A DNA stretch of 64,000 bases from Aquibaculum sediminis (GTDB taxonomy: Bacteria > Pseudomonadota > Alphaproteobacteria > Kiloniellales > DSM-21159). Shown here piece after piece: positions 1 through 9,011 of this stretch. Positions within the stretch are counted from its first letter, which is position 1. The number at the start of each line of letters is the position of its first letter. The DNA is taken from the NCBI RefSeq assembly GCF_040712085.1, contig NZ_JBFCVK010000005.1, forward strand, positions 62,001-126,000. Reading direction: 5' to 3'. The notes under the pieces were generated by a model. It saw only the letters and a program-made list of their open reading frames with translations, searched no databases and was not told the DNA's origin. The translations under genes were made by a program, and so were the position numbers.

Positions 1-2501
1 GCGCGGCGGTTCTCGGGGTCTGCAGCGACGGTGACCCAGCCCCAGATTTCGTCCGGGTGCTCGGGGTCCAGGGCCACCAGCGCCATTTCGCGGTTGTAGT
101 CGATCTGGGTGAGGCGCGCTGCCGACTCGTGGCTTAGCGCCGCCATGTGGGAGAAGAAGCGCATGCGCACGTCTTCCGGCGTCAGATGTGCAAAGGTGCG
201 CTGCAGCGCCGGCTCGTCCTCGGGGCGGATCGGGCGGATGGCGATGCTTGTGCCGTCACGCAGTTCGCCCTCCTGCTCCAGCGATTTGGGGTAGGGCCGG
301 ATCGCCAGGCGGGCGCGGGCACCGCGTGCAGCTTCGGCGCCGGCGGGCTTGACCCGCACCCGGGCATCGAGCGCCACCACCCCTTTTGAGTCCGCCAGCA
401 GCGGGTTGATGTCCACCTCGGCGATGTCCGCAAAGTCGGCGGCGAGTTGGGCCAGGCGCACCAGTGCCAGGGCGATGGCATCGAGATCGGCGGCCGGGCG
501 GTCGCGGTAGCCTTCGAGCAGGCGATAGACCCGCGTTTCCGCCATCAGCGAACTTGCAAGCGTCAGATTGAGCGGCGGCAGCGCCACCGCCTTGTCGCGC
601 ACCACCTCCACGGCGGTGCCGCCCTGCCCGAAGAGCACCACCGGGCCGAACTGCAGGTCCTCGACCAGCCCCAGAATCAGTTCCTGTGACCCAGGCCGGC
701 GCGCCATGGCCTGAACGGAAAAGCCTTCGATCCTTGCGTCGGGCCGGTTCTGCCGCACACGCTCCAGCATGGCTTCGGCCGCGCTGCGCACGGCGTCGGC
801 ATCGGCCAGATCGAGTTGCACGCCGCCCACGTCGCTCTTGTGGGTGATGTCGTGGGAGAGAATCTTGATCGCAACCGGATAGCCGATGCGCGCAGCCGCC
901 GCCACGGCCGCCTCCACATCGCCCGCCTCCTCCGTGGCCACCACCGGAATGCCGTAGGCCGCCAGCAGCTGCTTGGCTTCCGGTTCGCTCAACCACTCCC
1001 GCTCCTCGCGCTGGGCGCGCTGCAGCAGCTCGCGGACAGTCGCTCCGTCGGGCTCCTCGCTGTCGGGAATGGAGGGCGGCGTTTCCATCAGCTCGGTCTG
1101 GCTGCGGCGATAGCGCACCAGGTGCATGAAGCCGCGCACGGCGCGCTCCGGCGTGTCGTAGCTGGGCAGACCCGCTTCGCTGAACAAGCGGCGGGCTTCC
1201 AGCGGCGCCCGTTCGCCCAGCCAGGCGGTAAAGACCGGCAACTTGCTCCCCCGCCGGTCGCGCGGCCCCAGGGTGTCGATCACGGCCTGCGCCGCGGCGG
1301 TGGGATCGGCGACCGCCACCGGGCAGTGCATGGCCAGCACGGCATCCACCTCGCGCGCTTCCAGCAGCGTCTCGAGGGCGCCGGCGTAGCGCGAACCGGG
1401 GGCATCGCCAATGATGTCTACGGGGTTGCCGCGGCTCCAGGTGCTGGGCAGCAGCCCGTCCAGCCGCGTGATCGTCTCCGGTGTGAGCTCGGCCAGATGC
1501 CCGCCGCCGTCGATCAGTGCGTCGGTGGCCAGCACACCCAGGCCGCCACCGTTGGTGAGGATTGCCAACTTGTCTGCGCCTCGCCGCGGCAGGGCCGTGG
1601 CGGTGGAGAGAGTCTGGGCCGCGTCGAAAAGCTCCTCCAGGGTGAAGACCCTGAGTGCCCCGGCCCGGCGAAAGGCAGCGTCATAGACCTCGTCCGCCCC
1701 GGCCAGCGCTCCGGTATGGGAGGTGGCGGCCTTGGCGCCCTCGGCATGACGGCCGCCCTTGATCACGATAACCGGCTTGGTGCGCGCGCAGGCCCGGGCG
1801 GCCGACATGAACTTGCGCGCATCGGTGACCGCCTCGACATAGAGCAGCACCGCGCGGGTGCTCGGGTCGACGGCGAGATAATCCAGCATGTCGCCGAAGT
1901 CGACATCGGCCATGTCGCCGAGAGAGACCACATGGGAGAAGCCGATGCCCCGCGGCGTGGCCCAGTCCAGCATCGCTGTCACCATGGCCCCTGACTGGGT
2001 CACGAAGGCCAGATCGCCGGGCAGCGCCGGGATGTGCGCAAAACTTCCGTTCACCCCGAGATGCGGCAGCATGACGCCGACGCAGTTTGGCCCCGCAATG
2101 CGCAACGTGTGGGGCCGGGCCGCGTCGAGCAGGGCCTGGCGCAGGCTGCGGCTCTCCCCGCCAGTATCGTCCTCCTCGGCCGGAGAGTTGAAGCCGGCGG
2201 TCACCACCACTGCGCCACGCGTGCCGCGGGCGCCCAGTTCTCCGACGATCCCGGGCACGGTCTTTGGCGGCGTGACGATGATCGCCAGATCGGGGGTTTC
2301 CGGCAGCGCCGCGACATCGGAGTAGGCGAGCACGCCTTCGATCGCCCGCTCGTGGGGATTGACCGGCATCACCGGACCCTCGAAGCCGGCGTGAAAGAGG
2401 TTGCGCGCCACCACGCGGCCCACCGAGCCTTCCCGCCGGCTGGCCCCGATCAGGGCGATGGAGCGGGGTTTGAAGAGTGCGTCGAGATTGCGTGTGGTCA
2501 C
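1..2501 (-). CDS. ADP-forming acyl-CoA synthetase fused to GNAT acetyltransferase (partial)
   Basis: The reading frame opens with GTG at 2501 (MTTRNLDALFKPRSIALIGA) and runs off the left edge, so the C-terminus is missing. The order is an N-terminal CoA-binding Rossmann domain, a succinyl-CoA-synthetase-like region, an ATP-grasp region, and from about position 290 down to 1 a GNAT domain (IAIRPIRPEDEPALQRTF). This is the architecture of the roughly 900-residue Pat/PatZ-type lysine acetyltransferases. The catalytic histidine of ADP-forming acyl-CoA synthetases is intact in SHTGALAG (His262, about 1716-1718). Several Pat enzymes have lost it, so this protein may still make acyl-CoA from acyl-phosphate or ATP. 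It is followed on the same strand, upstream, by an AmpG-like permease about 100 bases away and is probably transcribed alone. Confidence 0.85.
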   Translation of the reverse strand, partial: MTTRNLDALFKPRSIALIGASRREGSVGRVVARNLFHAGFEGPVMPVNPHERAIEGVLAYSDVAALPETPDLAIIVTPPKTVPGIVGELGARGTRGAVVVTAGFNSPAEEDDTGGESRSLRQALLDAARPHTLRIAGPNCVGVMLPHLGVNGSFAHIPALPGDLAFVTQSGAMVTAMLDWATPRGIGFSHVVSLGDMADVDFGDMLDYLAVDPSTRAVLLYVEAVTDARKFMSAARACARTKPVIVIKGGRHAEGAKAATSHTGALAGADEVYDAAFRRAGALRVFTLEELFDAAQTLSTATALPRRGADKLAILTNGGGLGVLATDALIDGGGHLAELTPETITRLDGLLPSTWSRGNPVDIIGDAPGSRYAGALETLLEAREVDAVLAMHCPVAVADPTAAAQAVIDTLGPRDRRGSKLPVFTAWLGERAPLEARRLFSEAGLPSYDTPERAVRGFMHLVRYRRSQTELMETPPSIPDSEEPDGATVRELLQRAQREEREWLSEPEAKQLLAAYGIPVVATEEAGDVEAAVAAAARIGYPVAIKILSHDITHKSDVGGVQLDLADADAVRSAAEAMLERVRQNRPDARIEGFSVQAMARRPGSQELILGLVEDLQFGPVVLFGQGGTAVEVVRDKAVALPPLNLTLASSLMAETRVYRLLEGYRDRPAADLDAIALALVRLAQLAADFADIAEVDINPLLADSKGVVALDARVRVKPAGAEAARGARARLAIRPYPKSLEQEGELRDGTSIAIRPIRPEDEPALQRTFAHLTPEDVRMRFFSHMAALSHESAARLTQIDYNREMALVALDPEHPDEIWGWVTVAADPENRR

Positions 2502-2602
2502 GTCGTGGCCTTCCTTGTGCGTCAGCGCGGGCCGGTTCGACCTTTATAACAGCACTGCGCCTTGGCCGCTTGATGCGCGTCAAGCGGCCCACGGATGGCG
2601 CA

Positions 2603-3985
2603 CTATCCGGTCGCGCTGCTCTCGGCTGGCACCGCGCCGCGTTTGGGGCGGCTGCCCTCGGGAAAGAGCTTCATGATGACGAGCAGCAACGGCAGCCCGA
2701 CCAGGGCCACGCCGGCCGTGATGACAAAGAATGTCGCCCAATCACCGTCGAGCCCGTCGACCATCGCCCCGGCCGAGGCCGAGAACCAGATGCGCGCCAG
2801 ATTGCCCAGCGAGGCCAACAACGCATACTGCGTCGCCGTGTAGGCCACATTGCAGAGGCTGGAGAGGTACGCGACGAAGGCGACGGTCGCCAGGCCGCCG
2901 GTAAAGTTGTCGGCCACCACCGCGAGGATGAAGATGGTCATGCTCTGGCCCGAGACGGCGAGCCAGGAATAGGTCAGGTTGGTCACGGCCGCAGCGACAC
3001 CGCCAACAAAGAGCGCGCGCAGCGTTCCGAGGCGGTGCACCAAAAAGCCGCCGATCAGGATGCCGATGGCATTGGCGCCCAGGCCGTAGACCTTGCTGAC
3101 GTCCGCGATGGCGACGAGATCGAAGCCCATCTCCCGATAGAAGACGCCGGACATGCGCCCGAGCAGCGCGTCGCCCAGCTTGAAGACGAAGATGAAGATC
3201 AGGATCAGCAGCCAGCCGCGCCGCTTCATGAAGTCGAGGAAGGGCGCCACGGCCGCCACATAGAGCCAAGTCAGGGCATCGCCGAGCTTCACGCCCACCC
3301 GGCGATGGATCCAACCAGCGGCGCGGCGCTCGCTCTCAACCGTCTCCTCGGGCGGGCGGAAAGGCGGCTCGGGCGAGAGCAGAACCGCCGCCATGCCGAT
3401 GCCGACCGCCAGCGCCAGCACGAGGTAGGCCGTATTCCAGCCAAAGGCGGCCGCGAGATAGAGACCGCCGGCGCCGCCCACCAGCGTGCCGCCCAGGTGC
3501 CAGCCCCAGATAGCCGCGGCCGAACCGGCGCCGTACTTGTCGGGCTCCAGGATGTCGATGCGGTAGGCGTCGATCACCACGTCCTGGGTCGCCGAACTCG
3601 CGGTTACGAAGATCGCGGCCAGAGCCATGGTGAAGAGGCTGGTCGCCGGGTCGGTAAGCGACATGACCGCCAGGGCGCCCATGAGCCAGACCTGGGTAAA
3701 AAGTGCCCAGCCTCTCCGTCGCCCGAAGCGGCGGGTGAGATAGGGCAGCGGCAACTTGTCGATCAGCGGCGCCCAGAGAAAGTTGATGGCATAGGGGGTC
3801 GCCACCAGTGCGAAAAGCCCGATATCCGTACGACTGACACCAGCGTCGCTCAGCCAGATCGACAGATTGGAGAAGACGAGCGGCGCCGGCAGGCCACTGG
3901 CGAAGCCGAGGCAGAGGATCGTGGCGATCCGCCGGTCGGCGTAGATCTTCAGGCTGTCGAGCCAATCGCGCATGAGGGCAGTCAT
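2603..3985 (-). CDS. AmpG-family MFS permease
   Basis: This is a 460-residue polytopic inner-membrane protein with about 12 hydrophobic segments. The N-terminal region (GFASGLPAPLVFSNLSIWLS, then YAINFLWAPLIDKLPLP and RRFGRRRGW) matches the AmpG branch of the major facilitator superfamily, which imports anhydro-muropeptides for cell-wall recycling. The family also includes acetyl-CoA and siderophore-type transporters, so the substrate is inferred only. A D-A-Y-R motif after membrane segment 5 (QDVVIDAYRID) is typical of the group. No cell-wall recycling amidase or beta-lactamase gene lies next to it. The first ATG at 3985 gives a normal N-terminus, although no strong ribosome binding site precedes it. 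Confidence 0.8.
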   Translation of the reverse strand: MTALMRDWLDSLKIYADRRIATILCLGFASGLPAPLVFSNLSIWLSDAGVSRTDIGLFALVATPYAINFLWAPLIDKLPLPYLTRRFGRRRGWALFTQVWLMGALAVMSLTDPATSLFTMALAAIFVTASSATQDVVIDAYRIDILEPDKYGAGSAAAIWGWHLGGTLVGGAGGLYLAAAFGWNTAYLVLALAVGIGMAAVLLSPEPPFRPPEETVESERRAAGWIHRRVGVKLGDALTWLYVAAVAPFLDFMKRRGWLLILIFIFVFKLGDALLGRMSGVFYREMGFDLVAIADVSKVYGLGANAIGILIGGFLVHRLGTLRALFVGGVAAAVTNLTYSWLAVSGQSMTIFILAVVADNFTGGLATVAFVAYLSSLCNVAYTATQYALLASLGNLARIWFSASAGAMVDGLDGDWATFFVITAGVALVGLPLLLVIMKLFPEGSRPKRGAVPAESSATG

Positions 3986-4137
3986 GGGCGGGGAGACTAC
4001 AGCCCTCGCCCGCGCCGTGGGAAGAGGGCGCAGAAGCGCGAGGCGCGGATTATTGGCCCCGTCCTGGCACTCCGGCGTTTACTTGATCAGGACCGCGCAA
4101 ATCCCGTCAGGCGATCTCTTCGCCAGGCGGTGCTGAT

Positions 4138-5259
4138 TCAGAACGAATACCGCAGGATCGCCGCGAGTTCCTTGCCTCCAGGGATGTCGGCCTGACGAAC
4201 CCCGAGCACTCTCGCTCCGTTTGCGAAGGCCCGCGCAGCGATGGTGTCCACGACACCGTAAGCCGTTGCGTCATCCTCCTTCATGAAGGTGACGGCGCCC
4301 GTCTCATCATCGACAGATCCCGGGACGACGGAGTCGATATCCACCAGCAAGGTGTCCACAGCCCCAAAGGTCGCCGCGCGTGCCGCATCGGAGATGTCGG
4401 TCGTGGTGCGGCGCTCACCCGTACGGCGCTCGAACAGCGCCCGCACCTCGGCGAGCTCCTTTTCATAGGCGGCATCGAGGATCGGCCGTGCACGCTGAGC
4501 CAGTTCCCCATCACTCAGCCGGTCCGGGCTCTCACCGATGGTGTCGGCCAGCAGATGAGGATAGGAGTTCACTTCCGCATAGACCGAAGCGAGCCGTCCG
4601 GTGGCAGCGAGAATCAATGGGGTTTCGCGCCCCGCCAGGATCGGCCGCAGGGCAGCATCCACCTGCCGGGCATACTGCTGAAAGCGCACATTCTGACCTT
4701 CCGATCCATGGATGCGGCCGCTGAAGCTTCGGTCGTTGAGCGTCGACTTACCGACCGATGAGGCGGCATCCTTCGGCAGGTTCGGAACCTTGACGGTCTC
4801 AGGCGGGAGATCGGCCTCCATCTCGACCAGGCGCACGGCGTTCTCGGAGAGGGCAAGAATGAAAGCCGAGTTCGGAAAAGTGACGGCCCTGAACAGGGGC
4901 TTGAGATGAAAGCGATCGGCCACCTGTACCATTGGCGTCAGGTGGTTCGCCAAGCGATAAGTGCGGATGTTGTCAGGGGTCGCGAACACGGCGAGGCTGT
5001 TTGCCTGATGGTTCCAGAAGGCGTCATCATCCTGAAGGTCGTGCAGCTTTTCGAGCAGCGCTTCCAGGGCACGCTTGTCGAAGCTGTTTTCCTCAAGCTG
5101 ACGCTGCGCCTCGCGCACAAGATTGCCCATCTCAATGCGCGACTGACCGATATCCTGGGTGAGGGGCGTGGTTTTCAGATAGAGCGATACGCAGGCTTCC
5201 GCACGCGTTCCGGTGAGTGTTGCGAATTCCGAGCGTGTCGGCGTGTCGACGTAAAGCAT
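4138..5259 (-). CDS. Bacterial archaeo-eukaryotic release-factor-like protein (baeRF family 11 type)
   Basis: A 373-residue soluble protein beginning MLYVDTPTRSEFATLTGTRA. A longer in-frame extension exists to 5355, but AAGAAGGG lies 7 bases before the ATG at 5259 and the extension has no family-like sequence, so I chose 5259. The sequence ACVSLYLKTTPLTQDIGQSR, the central region and the C-terminal part with TLLVDIDSVVPG resemble the bacterial eRF1-like family 11, which shares the fold of archaeal and eukaryotic release factors and of pelota. Members are proposed to act at ribosomes or in RNA processing, but the function is not established. I see no GGQ peptide-release motif. The gene stands alone between two unrelated transcription units. 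Confidence 0.6.
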   Translation of the reverse strand: MLYVDTPTRSEFATLTGTRAEACVSLYLKTTPLTQDIGQSRIEMGNLVREAQRQLEENSFDKRALEALLEKLHDLQDDDAFWNHQANSLAVFATPDNIRTYRLANHLTPMVQVADRFHLKPLFRAVTFPNSAFILALSENAVRLVEMEADLPPETVKVPNLPKDAASSVGKSTLNDRSFSGRIHGSEGQNVRFQQYARQVDAALRPILAGRETPLILAATGRLASVYAEVNSYPHLLADTIGESPDRLSDGELAQRARPILDAAYEKELAEVRALFERRTGERRTTTDISDAARAATFGAVDTLLVDIDSVVPGSVDDETGAVTFMKEDDATAYGVVDTIAARAFANGARVLGVRQADIPGGKELAAILRYSF

Positions 5260-5443
5260 CTGCAATCCCTTCTTCATGCACCGTTCGCAGCAGCCTGCGG
5301 GACCCGGCACCTTATGTGGTCGCGGTCCCACTCCGCGAATCTTGATCAACATCACATGGGCTTGCGAGACGTATTGTCCACCGGAACAGGGGCGAACGGG
5401 CGCCTGTTTTGGTCACTGCCGGTCCAAACGTTCGTGATCCGCT

Positions 5444-6679
5444 CTACTCGTAGCGGCGACGGTCGTCGATCACCTTGCCGTCGTTGGGCAGCCCGCCCGG
5501 CGTGCAGAGCTCCACCTCGCCGCGCAACCGGGTTTCGGCCAGCAGACTCTCGACCACCCGTTCCGCCAGGCCGGCGGAGGCTCCCTCGGCTTCGCAGCGC
5601 AGCACCATCACGTCGCTCTCGCCCTTGCGATCGATCTCCAGCCGGGCTTTGGAGAGCTCGGGGTGGCGCTTCAGCACCGCGGCCACCTGCTCCGGGTGGA
5701 CGAACTGCCCCTTCACCTTGGCGGTCTGGTCGGCCCGGCCCATCCAGCCCTTGATGCGCATGTTGGTCCGCCCGCAGGGGCTGGGACCGTGCAGCACCGC
5801 CGACAGATCACCGGTGGCAAAACGAAGCAGCGGATAGGCAGGATTGAGGCTGGTGACCACCACCTCCCCCACCTCGCCTTCTGGAACGGGATCGCCGGTG
5901 CCCGGGCGCACGATCTCCAGGATCACGCCCTCGTCGACCACCATGCCGTCCTCGGCCGGCGTTTCGTAAGCCACCAGCCCCAGTTCCGCCGTGGCATAGC
6001 ATTGCCGCACGGCGACGCCGCGTTCGGCGTACTCCTGGCGCAGGGAGGGGAAGAGTGCCCCGCCGGACACCAGCGCCTTGTTGACGGAGGAGAGATCGAG
6101 GCCGAGTTCGGCGCCCTTTTCCAGGATGACCTTGAGGAAGTCCGGTGTCCCGCACCACCCGGCCGGCCGCAGATGGGCCATGGCCTGGGCTTGCTGGTCG
6201 CTCGCGCCGACCCCGGCCGGGACCACGGCACAGCCCAGCCGCCGGGCGCCGGCGTCCAGGATCCAGCCGCCGGGCGTCAGGTGATAGGCAAAGGAGTTGT
6301 GGACGATCTCCCCCGCGCGAAAGCCCGCGGCAAAGAGTGCACGGGCCATGCGGCCATAGTCGCTCTCGCGATCCTCCAACTCATAGATCGGCCCGGGCGA
6401 GACGAAGATCCGCCCGGCCTGTCCCGGCTCCACTGCTGCATAACCGCCGAAAGGCGGTTCTTCGGCCTGCAGACGAATCAGGTCGGCCTTGCGGGTGACC
6501 GGAAGCTCCGCCAGATCGGCACGGCTTTGCAGCCTGTCAGCCTCCACATCGGCCAGCAGGCGCCCATAGGCCGGCGCCTTGGCCTTGGCATGGGCGACCT
6601 GGGCACGCAGTGCCTCCAGCAGGTCCGTTTCACGGGTTCCAGGGTCCCGGGTTTCCTCGTCGTCGTAGAAATCACTCAT
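5444..6679 (-). CDS. PaaK-like adenylate-forming ligase of the LIV transport cluster
   Basis: A 411-residue relative of phenylacetate-CoA ligase. The start is ATG at 6679, which overlaps the livF stop in an ATGA arrangement, implying translational coupling. Conserved parts include the ATP site near CYATAELGLVAYE, the adenylate-fold hinge (LLRFATGDLSAVL), and the small C-terminal domain (GRADQTAKVKGQFVHPEQ). The canonical serine/threonine-rich P-loop SSGTTG of PaaK is replaced by FVSPGPIYE, so the enzyme's ATP handling may be altered. It is the last gene of a seven-gene operon whose first gene also encodes an acyl-CoA ligase. The cluster therefore probably imports an aromatic or aliphatic carboxylic acid and activates it with CoA. 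The exact substrate is unknown. Confidence 0.75.
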   Translation of the reverse strand: MSDFYDDEETRDPGTRETDLLEALRAQVAHAKAKAPAYGRLLADVEADRLQSRADLAELPVTRKADLIRLQAEEPPFGGYAAVEPGQAGRIFVSPGPIYELEDRESDYGRMARALFAAGFRAGEIVHNSFAYHLTPGGWILDAGARRLGCAVVPAGVGASDQQAQAMAHLRPAGWCGTPDFLKVILEKGAELGLDLSSVNKALVSGGALFPSLRQEYAERGVAVRQCYATAELGLVAYETPAEDGMVVDEGVILEIVRPGTGDPVPEGEVGEVVVTSLNPAYPLLRFATGDLSAVLHGPSPCGRTNMRIKGWMGRADQTAKVKGQFVHPEQVAAVLKRHPELSKARLEIDRKGESDVMVLRCEAEGASAGLAERVVESLLAETRLRGEVELCTPGGLPNDGKVIDDRRRYE

Positions 6680-7536
6680 CCCAGCCAACGCTTCCGTCGC
6701 TTGTAGTGTTTGACATCGCGATAGGAGCGGCGCCCGGTACTGGACAGGCCAAGGTAGAACTCCTTCACGTCCTCATTTTCGCGCAAGGCAGTCGCTTCGC
6801 CATCAAGCACCACGCGGCCATTCTCTAGGATGTAGCCGTAGCGGGCGTACTTGAGGGCAATGTTGGTGTTCTGCTCCGCCAGCAGGATGGAGACGCCCTC
6901 CTCCTCGTTGATCTGCTTGACGATCTCGAAGATCTGCTCGACCAGTTGCGGCGCCAGGCCCATGGAGGGTTCGTCGAGCAGCACCACCTTGGGCCGGCTC
7001 ATCAGGGCCCGGCCAATGGCGCACATCTGCTGTTCTCCGCCGGAGGTGTAACCCGCCTGGCTGCCGCGACGTTCCTTCAGTCTCGGAAAATAGGAGTAGA
7101 CCATCTCCAAATCGCGCTCGATGGCGGCGCGGCCGTCGCCCCGGGTGTAGGCGCCGGTCATGAGGTTCTCCTCGATGGTCAGATGCTCGAAGCAATGCCG
7201 CCCCTCCATCACCTGGATCACGCCGCGGCGCACCAGGTCGTTGGGCGTCAAGTCCTGCACCCTTTCCCCCTCGAGCTCGATGGAGCCCTTGGTGACCTCG
7301 CCACGCTCGGCGCGCAGCAAGTTGGAAATGGCTTTCAGCGTCGTGGTCTTGCCCGCGCCATTGGCACCCAGCAGGGCCACGATGCCCCCCTTGGACACGG
7401 AAAGAGAGACACCCTTGAGCACCAGGATGACGTGGTCGTAGATGACCTCGATGTTGTTCACCGCCAGCAACGGCTTGTCCGTCGCAGCGGCGGAGCTGTC
7501 GCTGCGAAGCCGCTCGGCGACCGCGGCCTGGCTCAT
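6676..7536 (-). CDS. livF: ABC transporter ATP-binding protein, LivF type
   Basis: A 286-residue cytoplasmic ATPase of a branched-chain-amino-acid-type (HAAT) importer. The start at 7536 (MSQAAVAERL) is chosen because GGGAGGG sits about 8 bases upstream, whereas the longer frame to 7590 begins inside the upstream terminator hairpin. Motifs in order are Walker A GANGAGKTT, the Q-loop region, signature TSGGEQQ (a T in place of the usual L), Walker B VVLLDEP and the switch His region LLAEQN. The C-terminus is extended by a basic tail (RRSYRDVKHYKRRKRW) longer than in E. coli LivF. It lies between the substrate-binding protein and the PaaK-like ligase and pairs with livG. Confidence 0.88.
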   Translation of the reverse strand: MSQAAVAERLRSDSSAAATDKPLLAVNNIEVIYDHVILVLKGVSLSVSKGGIVALLGANGAGKTTTLKAISNLLRAERGEVTKGSIELEGERVQDLTPNDLVRRGVIQVMEGRHCFEHLTIEENLMTGAYTRGDGRAAIERDLEMVYSYFPRLKERRGSQAGYTSGGEQQMCAIGRALMSRPKVVLLDEPSMGLAPQLVEQIFEIVKQINEEEGVSILLAEQNTNIALKYARYGYILENGRVVLDGEATALRENEDVKEFYLGLSSTGRRSYRDVKHYKRRKRWLG

Positions 7537-7563
7537 GGGCTGGTCCCTCCCGTCAGGAAAAAG

Positions 7564-7585
7564 CCGGGCGGCCGAAGCCGCCCGG
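7564..7585 (-). terminator. Intrinsic terminator/attenuator hairpin between substrate-binding gene and livF
   Basis: A perfect 9-bp GC-only stem closes a C(UUCG)G tetraloop on the minus strand and is followed by CTTTTTCC. It lies just after the stop of the periplasmic protein gene and before livF. This fits partial termination, which keeps the binding protein in excess over the downstream ATPase. Confidence 0.75.
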
Positions 7586-7595
7586 TACACACGCC

Positions 7596-8930
7596 TTACA
7601 TTTCTTCAGAGCAGTCCCGGAGTTCGAGCCCCTGCTCCTCGGCATACTGGGCCGCAGAGGATTCATAGGCCGGCCGCAGGTCATCGTTGCGCGGCTGGAT
7701 CCAGTCGGACGCCGGCTCCCAGGCCTCGCCGTTCCACTGCTGCACGTAGGCGGAACCGCCGCCTTCATGGTCCTCGCACGACAGCTGGATTTCGCGTGCG
7801 AAGCCGGCCAGGCCCATCTCCTCCCAGCGCTCATTGGTGATGTGCAGGTTCTCAAAGCCCCAGCGCACCTCCTCGCCGGTCAAGGGCCGCTCGCCGAACT
7901 CGGCCTGGGCGGTGCGTACGGCTTCGGTTGTCAACACCGCGTTCAGGATACCGCGATTGTAGTTCACCTCACCGACGCCTTCGCGTTCACCGTAGCCCTC
8001 GTCCTCGTCGTAGAGCAGAGTGAGGATGTCATCGATGGCGGAGAAATCCGTCCCCGTCGCGTGGAAATTCAGCGCCTTGTAACCGGTGCCCGCGTTGCCG
8101 GCCGGCCGTACATCCGGCTCCGTGCCCGACCACCAGATGCCGATGAAGCGATCCATGGGATAGCCGATGGCGGCTGCTTCCTGCACCGCGGTGGAGTTCA
8201 TCACGCCCCAGCCCCACATCAGGGTCCAGTCCGGCCGCAGCTGGCGGGCGATCTGCAGCCAGGTGGCCTTCTGTTCCAGGCCCGGAGGCGCCACGGGGTA
8301 AAGTGACAGCTCGTAGCCCTCTTCCTCCGCCAGACGCTCCAGCGTGGCAATCGGTTCGCGACCGTAGGCGCTGTCGTGGTAGACGAGCGCGATCTTCTTG
8401 CCCTCCAGATCGCCGCCTTCTTCTTCCTGGATGTACTGGATGATGGCGTCCGCCCCGGCCCAATAAGTGGCGGGTGCGGTGAAGATCCAGGGGAAGACCC
8501 GGCCGTCGGACGCATCGGCACGACCGTATCCCATGGACAGCAAGGGCACCCGGTCCTGCGTCGCACGGGGAATCAGAGCGTAGGTGATACCGGTGGACAG
8601 CGGGCTCCAGGCGGCCGGCTCAGAGGGGCCGGCATCTTTCAGGCGCTCATAGCATTCGACGCCGCGGTCGTTGTTATAGGCGGTATCGCATTCCTCGTAG
8701 TAGATCGACACGCCGTTGATGCCACCATCGCGCTGGTTGAGCATTTCCAGATAGTCGGCATAGCCATTGGCGAAGGGAATACCACTCGGTGCGTAAGGCC
8801 CGGAGCGATACTGCAACCCCGGGAAATACTGGGCGTTCTCATCGTCCTGGGCCTGGACCGACGTCGCTGTGACTGGCACTGCCAGCAGGGCAGCCGCGGC
8901 CGACCCGATCAGAAGTCGTTTCAGAGTCAT
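7596..8930 (-). CDS. Periplasmic substrate-binding protein, LivJ/K type
   Basis: A 444-residue secreted protein. A Sec signal peptide covers about residues 1-27 (MTLKRLLIGSAAAALLAVPV, cleavage after a QA motif). The mature part is a type-1 periplasmic binding fold (Peripla_BP_6), as in leucine/isoleucine/valine and aromatic-acid binding proteins. It starts with FPGLQYRSGPYAPSGIPFA rather than the usual KIG.xxP.SG opening, typical of the subclass that travels with acyl-CoA ligases. Ligand identity cannot be read from sequence. Strong SD GGGAGG precedes the ATG. It is the fifth gene of the operon, after livM, and a UUCG hairpin follows its stop. Confidence 0.85.
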   Translation of the reverse strand: MTLKRLLIGSAAAALLAVPVTATSVQAQDDENAQYFPGLQYRSGPYAPSGIPFANGYADYLEMLNQRDGGINGVSIYYEECDTAYNNDRGVECYERLKDAGPSEPAAWSPLSTGITYALIPRATQDRVPLLSMGYGRADASDGRVFPWIFTAPATYWAGADAIIQYIQEEEGGDLEGKKIALVYHDSAYGREPIATLERLAEEEGYELSLYPVAPPGLEQKATWLQIARQLRPDWTLMWGWGVMNSTAVQEAAAIGYPMDRFIGIWWSGTEPDVRPAGNAGTGYKALNFHATGTDFSAIDDILTLLYDEDEGYGEREGVGEVNYNRGILNAVLTTEAVRTAQAEFGERPLTGEEVRWGFENLHITNERWEEMGLAGFAREIQLSCEDHEGGGSAYVQQWNGEAWEPASDWIQPRNDDLRPAYESSAAQYAEEQGLELRDCSEEM

Positions 8931-9011
8931 GCTACTCTAACCTCCCTCGGTTGCCGGGATTTTCTCCCCGGCTGGTTGAACCTGCCTCTGTGGCAGGGTT
9001 GCTGACGACGG

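Noticed and set aside
2477..4195. Long plus-strand frame (572 codons)
   Set aside because: Antisense to the AmpG-like gene; low-complexity charged sequence typical of GC-rich shadow frames.
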